Below are positions 33,899 to 42,478 of a DNA stretch of 64,000 nucleotides, piece by piece. Source of the stretch: Variovorax sp. YR216 (lineage in GTDB: Bacteria > Pseudomonadota > Gammaproteobacteria > Burkholderiales > Burkholderiaceae_C); the NCBI RefSeq assembly GCF_900107745.1, contig NZ_FNRO01000006.1:124001-188000 (forward strand), in the 5' to 3' direction. Position 1 is the first letter of the stretch. Every line of letters starts with the position of its first letter. The notes beneath the pieces are model-generated. The model ran no database searches and was not told the DNA's origin. It saw only the letters and a list, made by a program, of their open reading frames with translations. The translations under genes were made by a program, and so were the position numbers.

Positions 33899-34615
33899 CT
33901 AGATGGCGACCGTGTCCGGAAGGAGTCTGTCATATTCCTTCTTGACCACCGCATAGCACTCGCAAGAGCGCCGCTCCAGCCCTTGCCGGTCCAGCACCGA
34001 GATGCGACCGCGCGCATAACTGATGAGGCCGGCCCTTTGCAGCTTGAGTGCGCTTTCCGTGACGCCTTCGCGGCGCACACCGAGCATGTTGGCGATCAGT
34101 TCCTGCGTCATCACGAGTTCATTGCCCTGCAGCCGGTCCAAGCTCAGCAGGAGCCAGCGGCACAGTTGCTGATCCAGGGAGTGGTGGCGGTTGCAGACCG
34201 CCGTTTGCGCCATCTGCGTGATCAGCGCCTGGGTGTAGCGCAGCAGCAGGTGAAGGACTGGGGCCCGGTTGAACTCGTCCTTGATCACCTGTGCCTTGAG
34301 CCTGAAGCCTTGGCCTGCGCTTTGCACTACGGCTCGACTGGGAGTGGACTCACCCCCCATGAACAGCGAGATGCCCACGACACCCTCGTTGCCGACCACG
34401 GCGATCTCCGCCGAGGCGCCGTTTTCCATGACGTACAACAAGGAGACGATGGCGGTGCTCGGAAAGTAGACATGGCTCAACGTGGTGCCCGATTCATACA
34501 GCACCTGGCCCAATGGCATCTCGACCGCTTCGAGCTGAGGCAACCAGCGCTGCCATTCGCCATCGGGCAACGCAGCGAGCAGGCGGTTCTTTCTCGGTTC
34601 GGGTTGAAGGGCCAT
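33899..34615 (-). CDS. Crp/Fnr-family transcriptional regulator, paralogue 2
   Basis: 238 residues from the ATG at 34615, preceded by GGAGGAAGCG. N-terminal sensory barrel (SHVYFPSTAIVSLLYVMENGASAEIAVVG-type strands, NEGVVGISLFMGG), dimer helix, and winged helix ELIANMLGVRREGVTESALKLQ. It has no Fnr-type Cys cluster. The DNA-reading helix matches that of the regulator at 29742 (MLGVRR-x-G-V/I-TE), so both should bind the same kind of site. A degenerate island palindrome lies ~50 bp upstream of its start. Confidence 0.88.
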   Translation of the reverse strand: MALQPEPRKNRLLAALPDGEWQRWLPQLEAVEMPLGQVLYESGTTLSHVYFPSTAIVSLLYVMENGASAEIAVVGNEGVVGISLFMGGESTPSRAVVQSAGQGFRLKAQVIKDEFNRAPVLHLLLRYTQALITQMAQTAVCNRHHSLDQQLCRWLLLSLDRLQGNELVMTQELIANMLGVRREGVTESALKLQRAGLISYARGRISVLDRQGLERRSCECYAVVKKEYDRLLPDTVAI

Positions 34616-34663
34616 CGCTTCCTCCGGATGCTGGTTTCGAGGATGAGCAACATTGTCTGCTAC

Positions 34664-34679
34664 GTCCGCTACCGCACAG
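34664..34679 (-). promoter_or_regulatory. Island palindrome site E (CGTCCG-CTAC-CGCACA)
   Basis: Right arm perfect, left arm 4 of 6, close to site D in the GTCCG-(G/C)TA-(G/C)-CGCACA core. Upstream of Crp/Fnr paralogue 2, so possible autoregulation. Confidence 0.4.
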
Positions 34680-34744
34680 GCAAGCCCGCAGGCTTGCTAC
34701 CCGATCATGTCCCACCTCGAGATCGTCAGACCCCAACAGGCCAG

Positions 34745-34910
34745 CTCCCATCGCTTTGCTCAGCCTCCTGTACAACGGACTGAAAAGGATGGCCAAGGCG
34801 ATCGCCCACATCACTGCGCCAAAGAACGGTTGAAGGATCCAGAGAAATCCGACAGTGACTCCCGCAAGCAGGATGAAGAAGACGGCGCGCTGCACACTGG
34901 CGGTGTTCAT
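34745..34910 (-). pseudogene. Remnant of an AI-2E/PerM-family transporter (N terminus only)
   Basis: From the ATG at 34910 about 55 codons encode the typical first membrane segments of AI-2E family exporters (FFILLAGVTVGFLWILQPFF, then AVMWAIALAILFSPLYRRL). After ~34745 the likeness stops and the frame reads into the promoter of the Crp/Fnr gene. Full members are ~350 residues. This is a truncated fossil, probably left by the same event that placed the regulator gene here. Confidence 0.65.
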
Positions 34911-35086
34911 CGAAAGAATCCAGTTGGGAAGGGGGCCGCCCCTCACCAGTGTCGGCTTCCCGGAACTGCTGAGGGGGACGCGCAGCCGGAGATGTACAGT
35001 CGAGCATCGAGCCCACGGCCACGGTAGGCAGATTGGCGCTGGCAGCCGCCGAAGCCATACTGGGCTCTCCACGAATGGAGGTCGAG
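34911..35086. other. Intergenic region
   Basis: Between the AI-2E remnant and the 103-residue gene. It contains the divergent leader sequences; no gene or clear promoter seen. Confidence 0.35.
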
Positions 35087-35398
35087 ATGGCCCAGCATGC
35101 AATTACCGCTGTTCACTTAAGGGGCGGAAGGATTGATTTCGTCGCCATTCACCCGGTTGTGGACAAGGAGTTCGGTTCGACAGAATTTGCCCTTGGCACA
35201 GCACAGCGGATCAGCATCGGCGAATGCACCAAGCTCATTGCTTCCGGCGAGGAGGTGTGCCTTGCACGGCGCACTGAAACCCATGTCTGGGAAGTCATTT
35301 GCGACGTCGAACTCTTGCCGGGCGGAACTGACATCACTGGCGTCGACATTGTCGATCGTCCCAATGATGCCTTGCAAAACCTTCCCGTGTGGGACTAG
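35087..35398 (+). CDS. Small protein of unknown function, 103 residues
   Basis: ATG at 35087 is preferred because GGAGG (35077-35081) lies 5 bases before it; ATGs at 35075 and 35033 are alternatives. The protein is acidic and beta-rich (AITAVHLRGGRIDFVAIHPV, EEVCLARRTETHVWEVICDVEL) and ends VWD. Base composition is lower in G+C than in the surrounding genes. I do not recognise the family. It is the last gene of the stress/storage island. Confidence 0.6.
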   Translation: MAQHAITAVHLRGGRIDFVAIHPVVDKEFGSTEFALGTAQRISIGECTKLIASGEEVCLARRTETHVWEVICDVELLPGGTDITGVDIVDRPNDALQNLPVWD

Positions 35399-35406
35399 AA
35401 AGTCCC
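35391..35406 (+). terminator. Hairpin overlapping the stop codon of the 103-residue gene
   Basis: GGGACT-AGAA-AGTCCC is a perfect 6-bp stem with a 4-base loop; the gene's TAG stop lies in it. There is no T-run after it, so termination would be weak; it may instead protect the message end. Confidence 0.35.
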
Positions 35407-35569
35407 GGAATGGCGCGAGGCTTCAATTGACATGTTTCACTGAAGTCTAGGATGTGTGACTGAACTTGCGCCCCTCTTTCGAGGCGTGCTGGCAGTCATC
35501 GGGCTTGCCACGGGGGGCCGTGCGGTGGTCGCGACCTCGCCCCACTGAGCGACGCCGCGCCGCGCGTGA

Positions 35570-36154
35570 TCAGCCCAGCAGCGAGCCGCGGATCTCCGAC
35601 ACCGGCAGGTGCTCGCGGCGCGGCAGCAGGTCGGCTTCAGGCTCGCCGGCGCGAAGGCGCGCGAGCATCGACTCGGGATCGAACTCCACGCCGATCGGGT
35701 TGGTCTCGAAGTTCGGCCCGTACATGAACGCGTTGGCGTCGTCGTTGCTCGTGAAGCAGTCCGCCTGGAACTCCATCTGGTTGCCGTCCGGGTCGGCGTA
35801 GTAGAGCGAGACCGTGATGCCGTGATGGATGCACCAGTAGGGCAGGATGTCCTTGGCCTTCAGCTCCGTGTACTTGTCGAGCAACTCGCCCAGGCTGCGA
35901 TAGCCGTAGGCGACGTGGTCCATGCCGGGCTGGCCGCGAGGCGTGCGCGCATCCGACTCGCCCTTGATGACCGACAGGTTGAGCAGCGCGACCCGATGGT
36001 GCTCGTCGTCGTAGGTCACGAAGGCGATCACCGGGTTGTGGTATTGGATCTTGCCGTTGAAGACCGTCACGTACCAGTCCAGCATCTGCTGGAACCGGTA
36101 GGTGCGATAGACGACGTGCGCGAAGGTCTTGGGGCGGATGGATTGCGAGGACAT
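35570..36154 (-). CDS. VOC-family extradiol dioxygenase-like protein
   Basis: 194 residues. Candidate metal ligands are His13 (TFAHVVYRT), the His in GMDHVAYGY and the Glu in GNQMEFQAD, the H-H-E set of extradiol ring-cleaving dioxygenases. DPDGNQMEFQ is the usual late strand. It is the last gene of a five-gene minus-strand operon (flavin reductase, flavin monooxygenase, EthD-like, FAH, VOC), where it may cleave the ring of a catechol formed by the monooxygenase. Confidence 0.87.
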   Translation of the reverse strand: MSSQSIRPKTFAHVVYRTYRFQQMLDWYVTVFNGKIQYHNPVIAFVTYDDEHHRVALLNLSVIKGESDARTPRGQPGMDHVAYGYRSLGELLDKYTELKAKDILPYWCIHHGITVSLYYADPDGNQMEFQADCFTSNDDANAFMYGPNFETNPIGVEFDPESMLARLRAGEPEADLLPRREHLPVSEIRGSLLG

Positions 36155-36176
36155 GAGGACTGTCTCCTGGGAAGGG

Positions 36177-37016
36177 TCATACGACTTGCTGCCGCTGCGT
36201 GCCCAGCGGACCCGCGCTGAGCGTCATCACGTCGCCGCGTCGCAGGAAGACGGGCGTGGGCTTGATGCCCAGGCCCACACCCTGCGGCGTGCCCGTGATC
36301 ACGACGTCCCCGGGAAGCAGCGTCATGAACTGGCTCAGGTACGACACGAGCTGTGCGACCGGGAAGATCATGTCGGCAGTGTTGCTGCGTTGACGCACCT
36401 CGTCGTTGACCCTGAGTTCCAGCGGGATGGCCTGCGGATCGGCAATCTCGTCGCTCGTGACGAGCCAGGGGCCGACGGGGCCGAAGCCGTCGAAGCTCTT
36501 GCCTTTGCCCCACTGGCCGCCGCGCTTGATCTGCCAGTCGCGCTCCGACACGTCGTTGGCCAGGCAGTAGCCCGCCACATGCGACAGGGCGCTTTGCACC
36601 GGCACGTTGCGCGCGATGGTTCCGATCACGAAGCCAAGTTCGATCTCCCAGTCGCCGGCCTCGGAGCCCGGCGGCAGGCGTACGTCGTCGTCGGGGCCTG
36701 CGAGCGAGGTCAATGCCTTGGTGAAGACGACCGGCTCCTTCGGGATTTCCAGGCCGGCTTCTTCTGCATGTTTGCGGTAGTTCAGTCCGATCGCCACGAA
36801 CTGGCGAACACCAGCCACCGGCACACCGAGCCGCGTGCCCTTGGGCACCAGTGGCATGCGCCGCAGGTCGATCGCCGCGAGCGCCTGAAGCTTCTCGGGC
36901 GCAAGCCAGTCGGGGGTGAAGTCGGGCACCAGCAGCGAGAGGTCGCGCGCCTGTCCGTCGGCGTCGAGGGCGCCCGGTTTCTCCTGGCCCACGGGGCCGT
37001 GACGTAGCAGTTTCAT
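36177..37016 (-). CDS. Fumarylacetoacetate hydrolase-family protein
   Basis: 279 residues. FAH fold with substrate/metal motifs AIGLNYRKHAEE, EPVVFTKALTSL, the E-x-E pair in GDWEIELGFVIG and the Asp in CLANDVSERDWQ, and the late GTPQGVGLG loop. These enzymes hydrolyse or hydrate C-C bonds of diketo acids, commonly after extradiol ring cleavage (for example 2-hydroxy-hepta-2,4-diene-1,7-dioate isomerase or acylpyruvase). It lies 22 bp before the VOC gene and 11 bp after the EthD-like gene. Confidence 0.9.
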   Translation of the reverse strand: MKLLRHGPVGQEKPGALDADGQARDLSLLVPDFTPDWLAPEKLQALAAIDLRRMPLVPKGTRLGVPVAGVRQFVAIGLNYRKHAEEAGLEIPKEPVVFTKALTSLAGPDDDVRLPPGSEAGDWEIELGFVIGTIARNVPVQSALSHVAGYCLANDVSERDWQIKRGGQWGKGKSFDGFGPVGPWLVTSDEIADPQAIPLELRVNDEVRQRSNTADMIFPVAQLVSYLSQFMTLLPGDVVITGTPQGVGLGIKPTPVFLRRGDVMTLSAGPLGTQRQQVV

Positions 37017-37027
37017 GGTTCAGTCTT

Positions 37028-37348
37028 TCAGGAAAGGCTTTCGAATTCGATGTGGCTCAGGTGGCCGTCGAAGAGGGCGACCGCTTCAAGCACTCGCGGG
37101 CGCAGCGCTTTGCGCTCTTCGCTCGCGAGCATGCGCTCGGCGTCGCTGCGATCGGCGAACTCCACCAGCACCTGCAGCGCGATGGCCGGAGGTGAATCTT
37201 CGAACTTGCGCGGCCACAGGCCATGCACCGCGCGCACGCCGGGCATGCGGCGCATCGCGGGCAGTACAACGCTCTCGATCAGATCGTGGAAATGCTGGGC
37301 GGCGCCCATCCTGGGCGCGCCGACCCAATAGGCGGAACGGACGAACAT
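37028..37348 (-). CDS. EthD-like dimeric alpha/beta-barrel protein
   Basis: 106 residues; ATG at 37348 follows AAAGGAGACTCCGC. The pattern FHDLIESVVLPAMRRMPGVRAVHG, then LQVLVEFADRSDAERMLAS, fits small ferredoxin-like proteins of the EthD/Dabb group. Such proteins often accompany aromatic-degradation genes and may act as isomerase or stabiliser. It lies 100 bp after the flavin monooxygenase and is transcribed with the FAH and VOC genes. Confidence 0.7.
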   Translation of the reverse strand: MFVRSAYWVGAPRMGAAQHFHDLIESVVLPAMRRMPGVRAVHGLWPRKFEDSPPAIALQVLVEFADRSDAERMLASEERKALRPRVLEAVALFDGHLSHIEFESLS

Positions 37349-37448
37349 GCGGAGTCTCCTTTGTCAGGGGCGGATACTGCATCCCGGCCTGCGATAGGCA
37401 AAGATGCGAAGAACATTCGAGCGATGCGGATCGCGTATCGCTGTGCGC

Positions 37449-38651
37449 TCAAACGAGCGGCGTGACCAGCGTGTCGAGGCCGAGCAGCGCCTTGCCGTAC
37501 ACCTCCAGCGAGACCTGCGGCAGCGCCACCGCATGCCGGGCGCCGGTATTTGCGTCGCGCCACCAACGCTGCATGGGGCTCGACTCGGCAAAAGAGCCCG
37601 CGCCGTGCGCGGTGATCAGCAGATCGAGCGCCTCGGTGATGTGGCGGATCGCCCAAGAGGTATCGCAGCGCATGCGGGCCCGCGCCAGCACGCCGGGGTG
37701 CAGGTCGCGCTCGGCCCAGGCGTGGATCTCGTCCGCGCAACGGTACGCGTGCAGGTGCGCGGTTTCCACCTTCATCGCGGCTTCGGCCAACTGCATCTGG
37801 AAGGCCACGGAGTCGGACTGCTTCGCGTAGACCGTGTAGGTGATGGCGCGTTTGTCGGCGTGCGAGCGCACGTGCTCCAGCGCGGCGCGGCCCATGCCGA
37901 GTTGCGGGCCGGCCAGGATCAGCGCTGCCATCGGCACGAAGGCCGAGCGGTACAGCGGCTCGGCCGCCTTGTGCTCGCTCGCGTACTCGCCCGCGAGCAG
38001 GCGCGGCACCGAGTGCATGCGGTGATTGGGCACGAACACGTTCTCGGCCACCAGGCAGTTGCTGCCGCTGCCGCGCATGCCCACCGTGTGCCAGGTGTCC
38101 TCGATGCGCAGGTCCGACATCGGGATGTAGGCCAGGAACTGCTCGATCACGTTGCCCTGGGCATCGTGCTCCGCGAGGCCCACCAGGCCCCAGTCGGCAT
38201 GCAGGCAGCCCGAGGCGTAGTACCACTTGCCGGAGACGACCATGCCGCCTTCGACGTCCGTGCGCTCTGTCTGCATGCTAGGCGTGAAGACGCCGGCCAC
38301 CCGCGCCGCGGGGTTGCGCCCGAAGATCTCATCCTGCGTGCGGCCCGGCAGCAGGGCCGCGAACCAGCCGCAGATGCCGATGAGGTTGACCACCCAGGCG
38401 GTCGACGGGCAGGCCTCGGCGATTGCCGCGGTCACGTCCAGGTGCGCGGCCACCGGCAGTTCGAAGCCGCCATAGCGCTTGGGCAGCAGAGCGCGGAAGA
38501 GGCCGGCGGCCTCCACCGCGCGGATGTTCTCATCGGGCACGCGGCGGTCCTTCTCGGTCTGCGCGGCGTTGCGGCGCAGCAGCGGGTGCAGTTCGTGCAC
38601 GCACTTGACCAGTTCTGCGCGCAGGGCGGCGGTTTCGTTCGTCACGGGCAT
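37449..38651 (-). CDS. Flavin-dependent monooxygenase, acyl-CoA dehydrogenase fold (HsaA/HpaH-like)
   Basis: 400 residues; ATG at 38651 follows AAAGGAGACTCTC. It has the acyl-CoA dehydrogenase fold (ACPSTAWVVNLIGICGWFAALLP, SGKWYYASGCLHADW, SWAIRHITEALDLL) but lacks the catalytic Glu region and fatty-acyl signatures of true dehydrogenases. A flavin reductase lies 70 bp upstream, so the pair is probably a two-component monooxygenase that hydroxylates a phenolic ring with reduced flavin. The exact substrate is unknown. Confidence 0.88.
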   Translation of the reverse strand: MPVTNETAALRAELVKCVHELHPLLRRNAAQTEKDRRVPDENIRAVEAAGLFRALLPKRYGGFELPVAAHLDVTAAIAEACPSTAWVVNLIGICGWFAALLPGRTQDEIFGRNPAARVAGVFTPSMQTERTDVEGGMVVSGKWYYASGCLHADWGLVGLAEHDAQGNVIEQFLAYIPMSDLRIEDTWHTVGMRGSGSNCLVAENVFVPNHRMHSVPRLLAGEYASEHKAAEPLYRSAFVPMAALILAGPQLGMGRAALEHVRSHADKRAITYTVYAKQSDSVAFQMQLAEAAMKVETAHLHAYRCADEIHAWAERDLHPGVLARARMRCDTSWAIRHITEALDLLITAHGAGSFAESSPMQRWWRDANTGARHAVALPQVSLEVYGKALLGLDTLVTPLV

Positions 38652-38721
38652 GAGAGTCTCCTTTCGCTCGCGGGAGCGTTGCTTCGTTCGGGTGGATGGG
38701 AAGAGGAAGGAAAGTGCTGCG

Positions 38722-39240
38722 CTACCAGCCGTCGCCCGGCTGCCAGTGCACATGGGTAGGCGCGGGGTGCATGCGCCGGTAGGCGCCGCCCTGGAAGAGC
38801 AGCGGCGGTGCATCGCACCCGCAACGCAGGTGCTCGACTTCGGCGATGTAGAGCAGGTGGTCGCCGGCCGGATGCACGTCGGTCACGCGTGCCGTGAGTT
38901 GCGCGAGGCTGTCGGCAATCAGCGGGATGTCGTCGACATGGTCGAACTCGACGTCCAGCGTGTCGTCGCGCCGGCCGCCGAAGTGCGCGCTCAGCGCCTG
39001 CTGCGCGTCGCCGAGGATGCTCACGCCGTAGCGGTGCCCGACGTTCACATGCCCGGCGAAGCGCGAACCCTTGCGCACCGACACCAGCACCAGGGCCGGG
39101 TCCAGCGAGACCGACAGGAAGGAGTTCGCCGTCATGCCGGCGGCCTCGCCGCCGCAGCGGAAGGTGACGACGGTCACGCCGGACGCCAGCCGGCGCATGG
39201 TGGCGCGAAGGGCGGCGGGATAGATGCGGCTGCGGGTCAT
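38722..39240 (-). CDS. Flavin reductase, partner of the monooxygenase
   Basis: 172 residues of the HpaC/HsaB type; ATG at 39240 follows AAGGAGCCCCCG. The fold motifs RLASGVTVVTFRCGG, GMTANSFLSVSLDPALVLVSV and RYGVSIL are present; an HVDDIPLIADSLAQLTARV segment follows. It supplies reduced FMN or FAD to the downstream monooxygenase. First gene of the operon, 135 bp from the divergent TetR start. Confidence 0.92.
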   Translation of the reverse strand: MTRSRIYPAALRATMRRLASGVTVVTFRCGGEAAGMTANSFLSVSLDPALVLVSVRKGSRFAGHVNVGHRYGVSILGDAQQALSAHFGGRRDDTLDVEFDHVDDIPLIADSLAQLTARVTDVHPAGDHLLYIAEVEHLRCGCDAPPLLFQGGAYRRMHPAPTHVHWQPGDGW

Positions 39241-39327
39241 CGGGGGCTCCTTGTCGGGAATGGCTGCAGTGTCTTCGGCGGCCCGCCATGGCGCCATGCA
39301 GACCTTCCATACGTCAGAATGACCAAA

Positions 39328-39340
39328 CGTCACCGTGACG
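39328..39340. promoter_or_regulatory. Candidate TetR operator
   Basis: CGTCAC-C-GTGACG is a perfect inverted repeat between the divergent flavin reductase and TetR genes, 36 bp before the TetR start. ACGTCA is repeated at 39311. Likely repressor site. Confidence 0.45.
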
Positions 39341-39375
39341 ATGCGTCGCGGCTGGCGAGAGCAGGAGACATGCGA

Positions 39376-40074
39376 ATGCCGACAGATCCGAGCGGACCCG
39401 TCGCCGCGGGCGCGGCGCAGGATCACCGCGTGTTGACCGCCCAGAAGAAGCGCGAGGAGATGCGCGCGCGGATCCTCGACGCGACCATCCAGGTCTTCGC
39501 GCACATCCGCGACGACGCCCCGGTGATCGAGGACGTGGTGCGCGAGGCCGGCATCTCGCGCGGCACCTTCTACAAGCACTTCGACTCGCTCGACCAGGCG
39601 CTGGTCGCGGCCGGCGGCGAGGCGCACGAGCGGATGATGCGCGACATCCTCCCGCTCTACGATTTCCTGAAGGAGCCATGGCAGCGCGTGGCGGTGGGCT
39701 TCCGCGTGTTCATGGTGCGTGCCTGGCAAGACCCCAAGTGGGCCTTCTTCGTCACGCGGCTGGACACCTGGCAATACGACTCGCGGCTCGGCCAGGCGAT
39801 TTCGAGCGACCTCCGGCTCGGCCGCGAGCAGGGCTGCTTCACGGTCGATGACGTGACGGTGGCCACCGAGTTCCTGATGGGGGCCTCCGCCAGTGCGATC
39901 CACGCCTTCCAGCGTGGCGTGGCCGATCCGCAGGGCTACATGGAAGCGTCGATGCGCATGCTGTTCCGCTCCCTCGCGGCCGACAGCGAATTGGCCGAGC
40001 GCGCGATCACGTTCGCGCGCGGGCACATGGCCGAATGGGAGCGCGGCGAACGACGCGCATGGCAGAACCTGTAG
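39376..40074 (+). CDS. TetR-family transcriptional regulator
   Basis: 232 residues from the ATG at 39376 (AGGAGA lies 7 bases before; an ATG at 39370 is too close to it). N-terminal helix-turn-helix: ARILDATIQVFAHIRDDAPVIEDVV then AGISRGTFYKHFDSLDQAL. The C-terminal helical ligand domain is typical. Divergent from the flavin reductase operon, which it probably represses until an aromatic effector appears. Confidence 0.92.
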   Translation: MPTDPSGPVAAGAAQDHRVLTAQKKREEMRARILDATIQVFAHIRDDAPVIEDVVREAGISRGTFYKHFDSLDQALVAAGGEAHERMMRDILPLYDFLKEPWQRVAVGFRVFMVRAWQDPKWAFFVTRLDTWQYDSRLGQAISSDLRLGREQGCFTVDDVTVATEFLMGASASAIHAFQRGVADPQGYMEASMRMLFRSLAADSELAERAITFARGHMAEWERGERRAWQNL

Positions 40075-40079
40075 ACGAG

Positions 40080-41309
40080 CTAGAAACTGTGCGCGATGCC
40101 GAGGTCGTAGCCCATCGCCGAGCGCGGCGCATAGCCGGTCAACGCGGCGAAAGCACCTGTCGGTTGAGGCGGCACGCCGAGCACGGTCGGATTGTTCCGG
40201 CCATCGGTGATCCGGGTGTAAGCGCCGGTCACGTACAGGAGCGTGCGCTTCGACAAGTTGTACGTCGCACCCAGCGCGAACTTCGAGGTCGATGCGTCGG
40301 GATTGACGAGCCCCGACACATGGGGGTCGTACTTCACATAGCTGTAGCTGCTCTTCAATTGAAGCGCGCCGATCGGAATCGTCGCGGCGACCATCGCGCC
40401 GTCGTAGTCGGCGGATGTCGAAGCAGCGGGCCCGGGAAGCGCGTACTTCGAATCGTTGGTGGCACGCGAGAGTTCGCCTGCCAGCTTCAGGAAGCCGAAG
40501 TCATACGTGGCCATCAGGTTCACCGTCGTGATCTTGGTGTCCGTCAGCGGCGTGGTGTACGGCATCAATGCGTCGATCGCGGTGCTCACGGCATAGCTGG
40601 CAGCGACGTCGAACTTTTGATTTGTGTAGCCGACCCGCCCTCCATAGAACTGGCCACGTTTGGAAGGGCTGTCCGGCTGGGTCGTGGTCTTCGCGTTCTC
40701 ATGGAAGTTTGCGGTGAGCTGGCCGTAGAAGCCACCCAGGGAGTTCGGTGTGAAGTAGTTGACCGCGTTGTTGATGAAGATGTAATTCGCCGGGCCGCCA
40801 TTCGGTCCTGCCAGCAGACCGCCGCCGGGCAGGGCGGTGAAGACCGCCAGGCGGGCATTCACCATGCCGATGAGGTTGGCGCCGACGCCGCTGTTCAGGA
40901 ACGGGTCGACGATCGTGTCGGACCAGAATGTCGGGGAGACATCCCGACCGAGTCGCAGCTCCCCGTACACACCCGCCAGGCTGACCGTCGAACGACGCGA
41001 ATAGAGCGGCTGGCTGCCGTCGTCGACATTGAGCGATTGCTCGATCCAGAAGTTGGCGGATGTGCCGCCGCCCAGATCTTCCGTGCCGCGGAAGCCCCAT
41101 CGGCTCGGGACCCAGTTGCCGCTGGTCATCGCGGTCTGGCTCAAGGTGACGGATGGCGGACGCGATGGCGTGAGCGCGCCGACGTTATCGCTCTTCAGCC
41201 TGTAGTAGCTCACGGCGGTGTCGATGACGCCGAACAGCGTCATCGACGATTGAGCCGATGCGGCACCTGCGAGGGCCAGGAGTGCGAGCGATACGGAAGT
41301 CTTCTTCAT
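40080..41309 (-). CDS. Outer-membrane porin, Omp32 type
   Basis: 409 residues. Signal peptide 1-19 (MKKTSVSLALLALAGAASA before QSS), then SMTLFGVIDTAVSYY and SRWGFRGTEDLGGGTSANF, the hallmarks of Gram-negative trimeric porins of Burkholderiales, repeated amphipathic strands, and the C-terminal Phe of GIAHSF needed for assembly. It lies downstream of the aromatic operon on the same strand but after a 380-bp gap. It probably admits anionic substrates of that pathway. Confidence 0.93.
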   Translation of the reverse strand: MKKTSVSLALLALAGAASAQSSMTLFGVIDTAVSYYRLKSDNVGALTPSRPPSVTLSQTAMTSGNWVPSRWGFRGTEDLGGGTSANFWIEQSLNVDDGSQPLYSRRSTVSLAGVYGELRLGRDVSPTFWSDTIVDPFLNSGVGANLIGMVNARLAVFTALPGGGLLAGPNGGPANYIFINNAVNYFTPNSLGGFYGQLTANFHENAKTTTQPDSPSKRGQFYGGRVGYTNQKFDVAASYAVSTAIDALMPYTTPLTDTKITTVNLMATYDFGFLKLAGELSRATNDSKYALPGPAASTSADYDGAMVAATIPIGALQLKSSYSYVKYDPHVSGLVNPDASTSKFALGATYNLSKRTLLYVTGAYTRITDGRNNPTVLGVPPQPTGAFAALTGYAPRSAMGYDLGIAHSF

Positions 41310-41689
41310 CTTTGTTTGTCTCTTGAATCGTTGTTGAAGGAAAACGCGTCCGGGTCCATGCGGTGCCGAAAGAAGCGGCGCGCGCAGACCCGCCTCGCGT
41401 TGCTGCGCTGGCAACGCGGGGTGTTGTCTCTGTCGATGGGAATCAGGAGCGCGGGCTCCGTGCGTGCGGCCCTGGGGCCGAGCTTCCTCGCGGTCACTCA
41501 GTCCAGGCAGCAGCGCTTCAGATAGGGGGCGCCCGGCTCTGTTTGCTTGCGGTCAAGGTATGGCTCCGACGTCTGGTCTGATGGCTGGCCGCAATGTATG
41601 ACGCGGCCAGTGCGCAAGCGAGATGGCGAAATGCTGCGGTTGATCTACTTCCGGCATCGCCGCGAAGCGACTCGTCGCAGGCCGGAGCT
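41310..41689. other. Intergenic region upstream of the porin gene
   Basis: No gene supported on either strand. It should contain the porin promoter and leader (a TTGTTGAAGG-type stretch near 41330-41340). I could not place a convincing promoter. Confidence 0.4.
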
Positions 41690-42478
41690 TCAGCGCGGCA
41701 ATTCGGCCGCGCACTGCAGCGCAAAGGCCAGCTGCTGCAGCTGCAATGCACGACCTACGCGGTGGAAGTCCACGCAGTGGCCCGTGTTGCGCATCATGGC
41801 GGCGTCCACGCGCGGTGCATTGGCGAGCGCCTTGGCAAAGCTGTCGACTTCCTGTTGCCCGCAGATCCAGAGGTGATCGATCTCGGCCTGGCGGTAGTGC
41901 ACCGGCACCGCGATCCTGCCGAGCACCGAAGGCGCGCTGGAACTCCATGTGCTGACGATGTCCACCAGTTCGTCCTTCGGCGCGCCGGCACCTGCGACAC
42001 GCGCGGAAATATCGGGCATATCGACATCGAAGCTGCCGGGCGGGCCGAACATGAACTGCGCCTTGGCCTCGGGTGGGATCTCGACGAGGGGAACGTCCGG
42101 CAGTTGCTCCCACATGGGCTTGTGCTCGGGCGGCGTGTTCATGCAGACGCCCGAGACCGCCAGGCCGATGATCGGCAGCCCGTCAGGTTCGCTCGCGATG
42201 GTCGCGGCGATCGCGCCGCCGATCGAATGCCCGATGAGCACGATGCCGCGCGTGCCCGCGCCGTATCGCTGCCAGGCGTCATGCAGCGCCGCGGTGAGCG
42301 CCCTGGCCTGGCCGCGGATGGTGCCTTCTCGCGGCGGCAGGATGGGGCTGCCGCCGTAGCCGGGGCGGTCCGGCGCGACGATCGGGATGTGGCAGGCCGC
42401 CGCCTGCGCCATCAGCGACGCGCCCGGCACGTCGAAGTAGGCCGATGTGTAGGTGCCGCCATGAAGCGCGACCACCAA
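41690..42478 (-). pseudogene. Alpha/beta hydrolase lacking its N terminus
   Basis: 262 codons starting at a TTG (no ATG or ribosome site) with VALHGGTYTSAYFDVPG (oxyanion loop), the nucleophile elbow IGHSIGGAIA and the late His of NTGHCVDFH, so the catalytic part is complete. In-frame codons upstream read AAAPADTP and then merge, one base out of frame, with the amidohydrolase gene. About 20-25 N-terminal residues and the start are missing. It is best read as the 3' part of a gene joined by deletion to the amidohydrolase; residual translation through coupling is possible. Confidence 0.7.
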
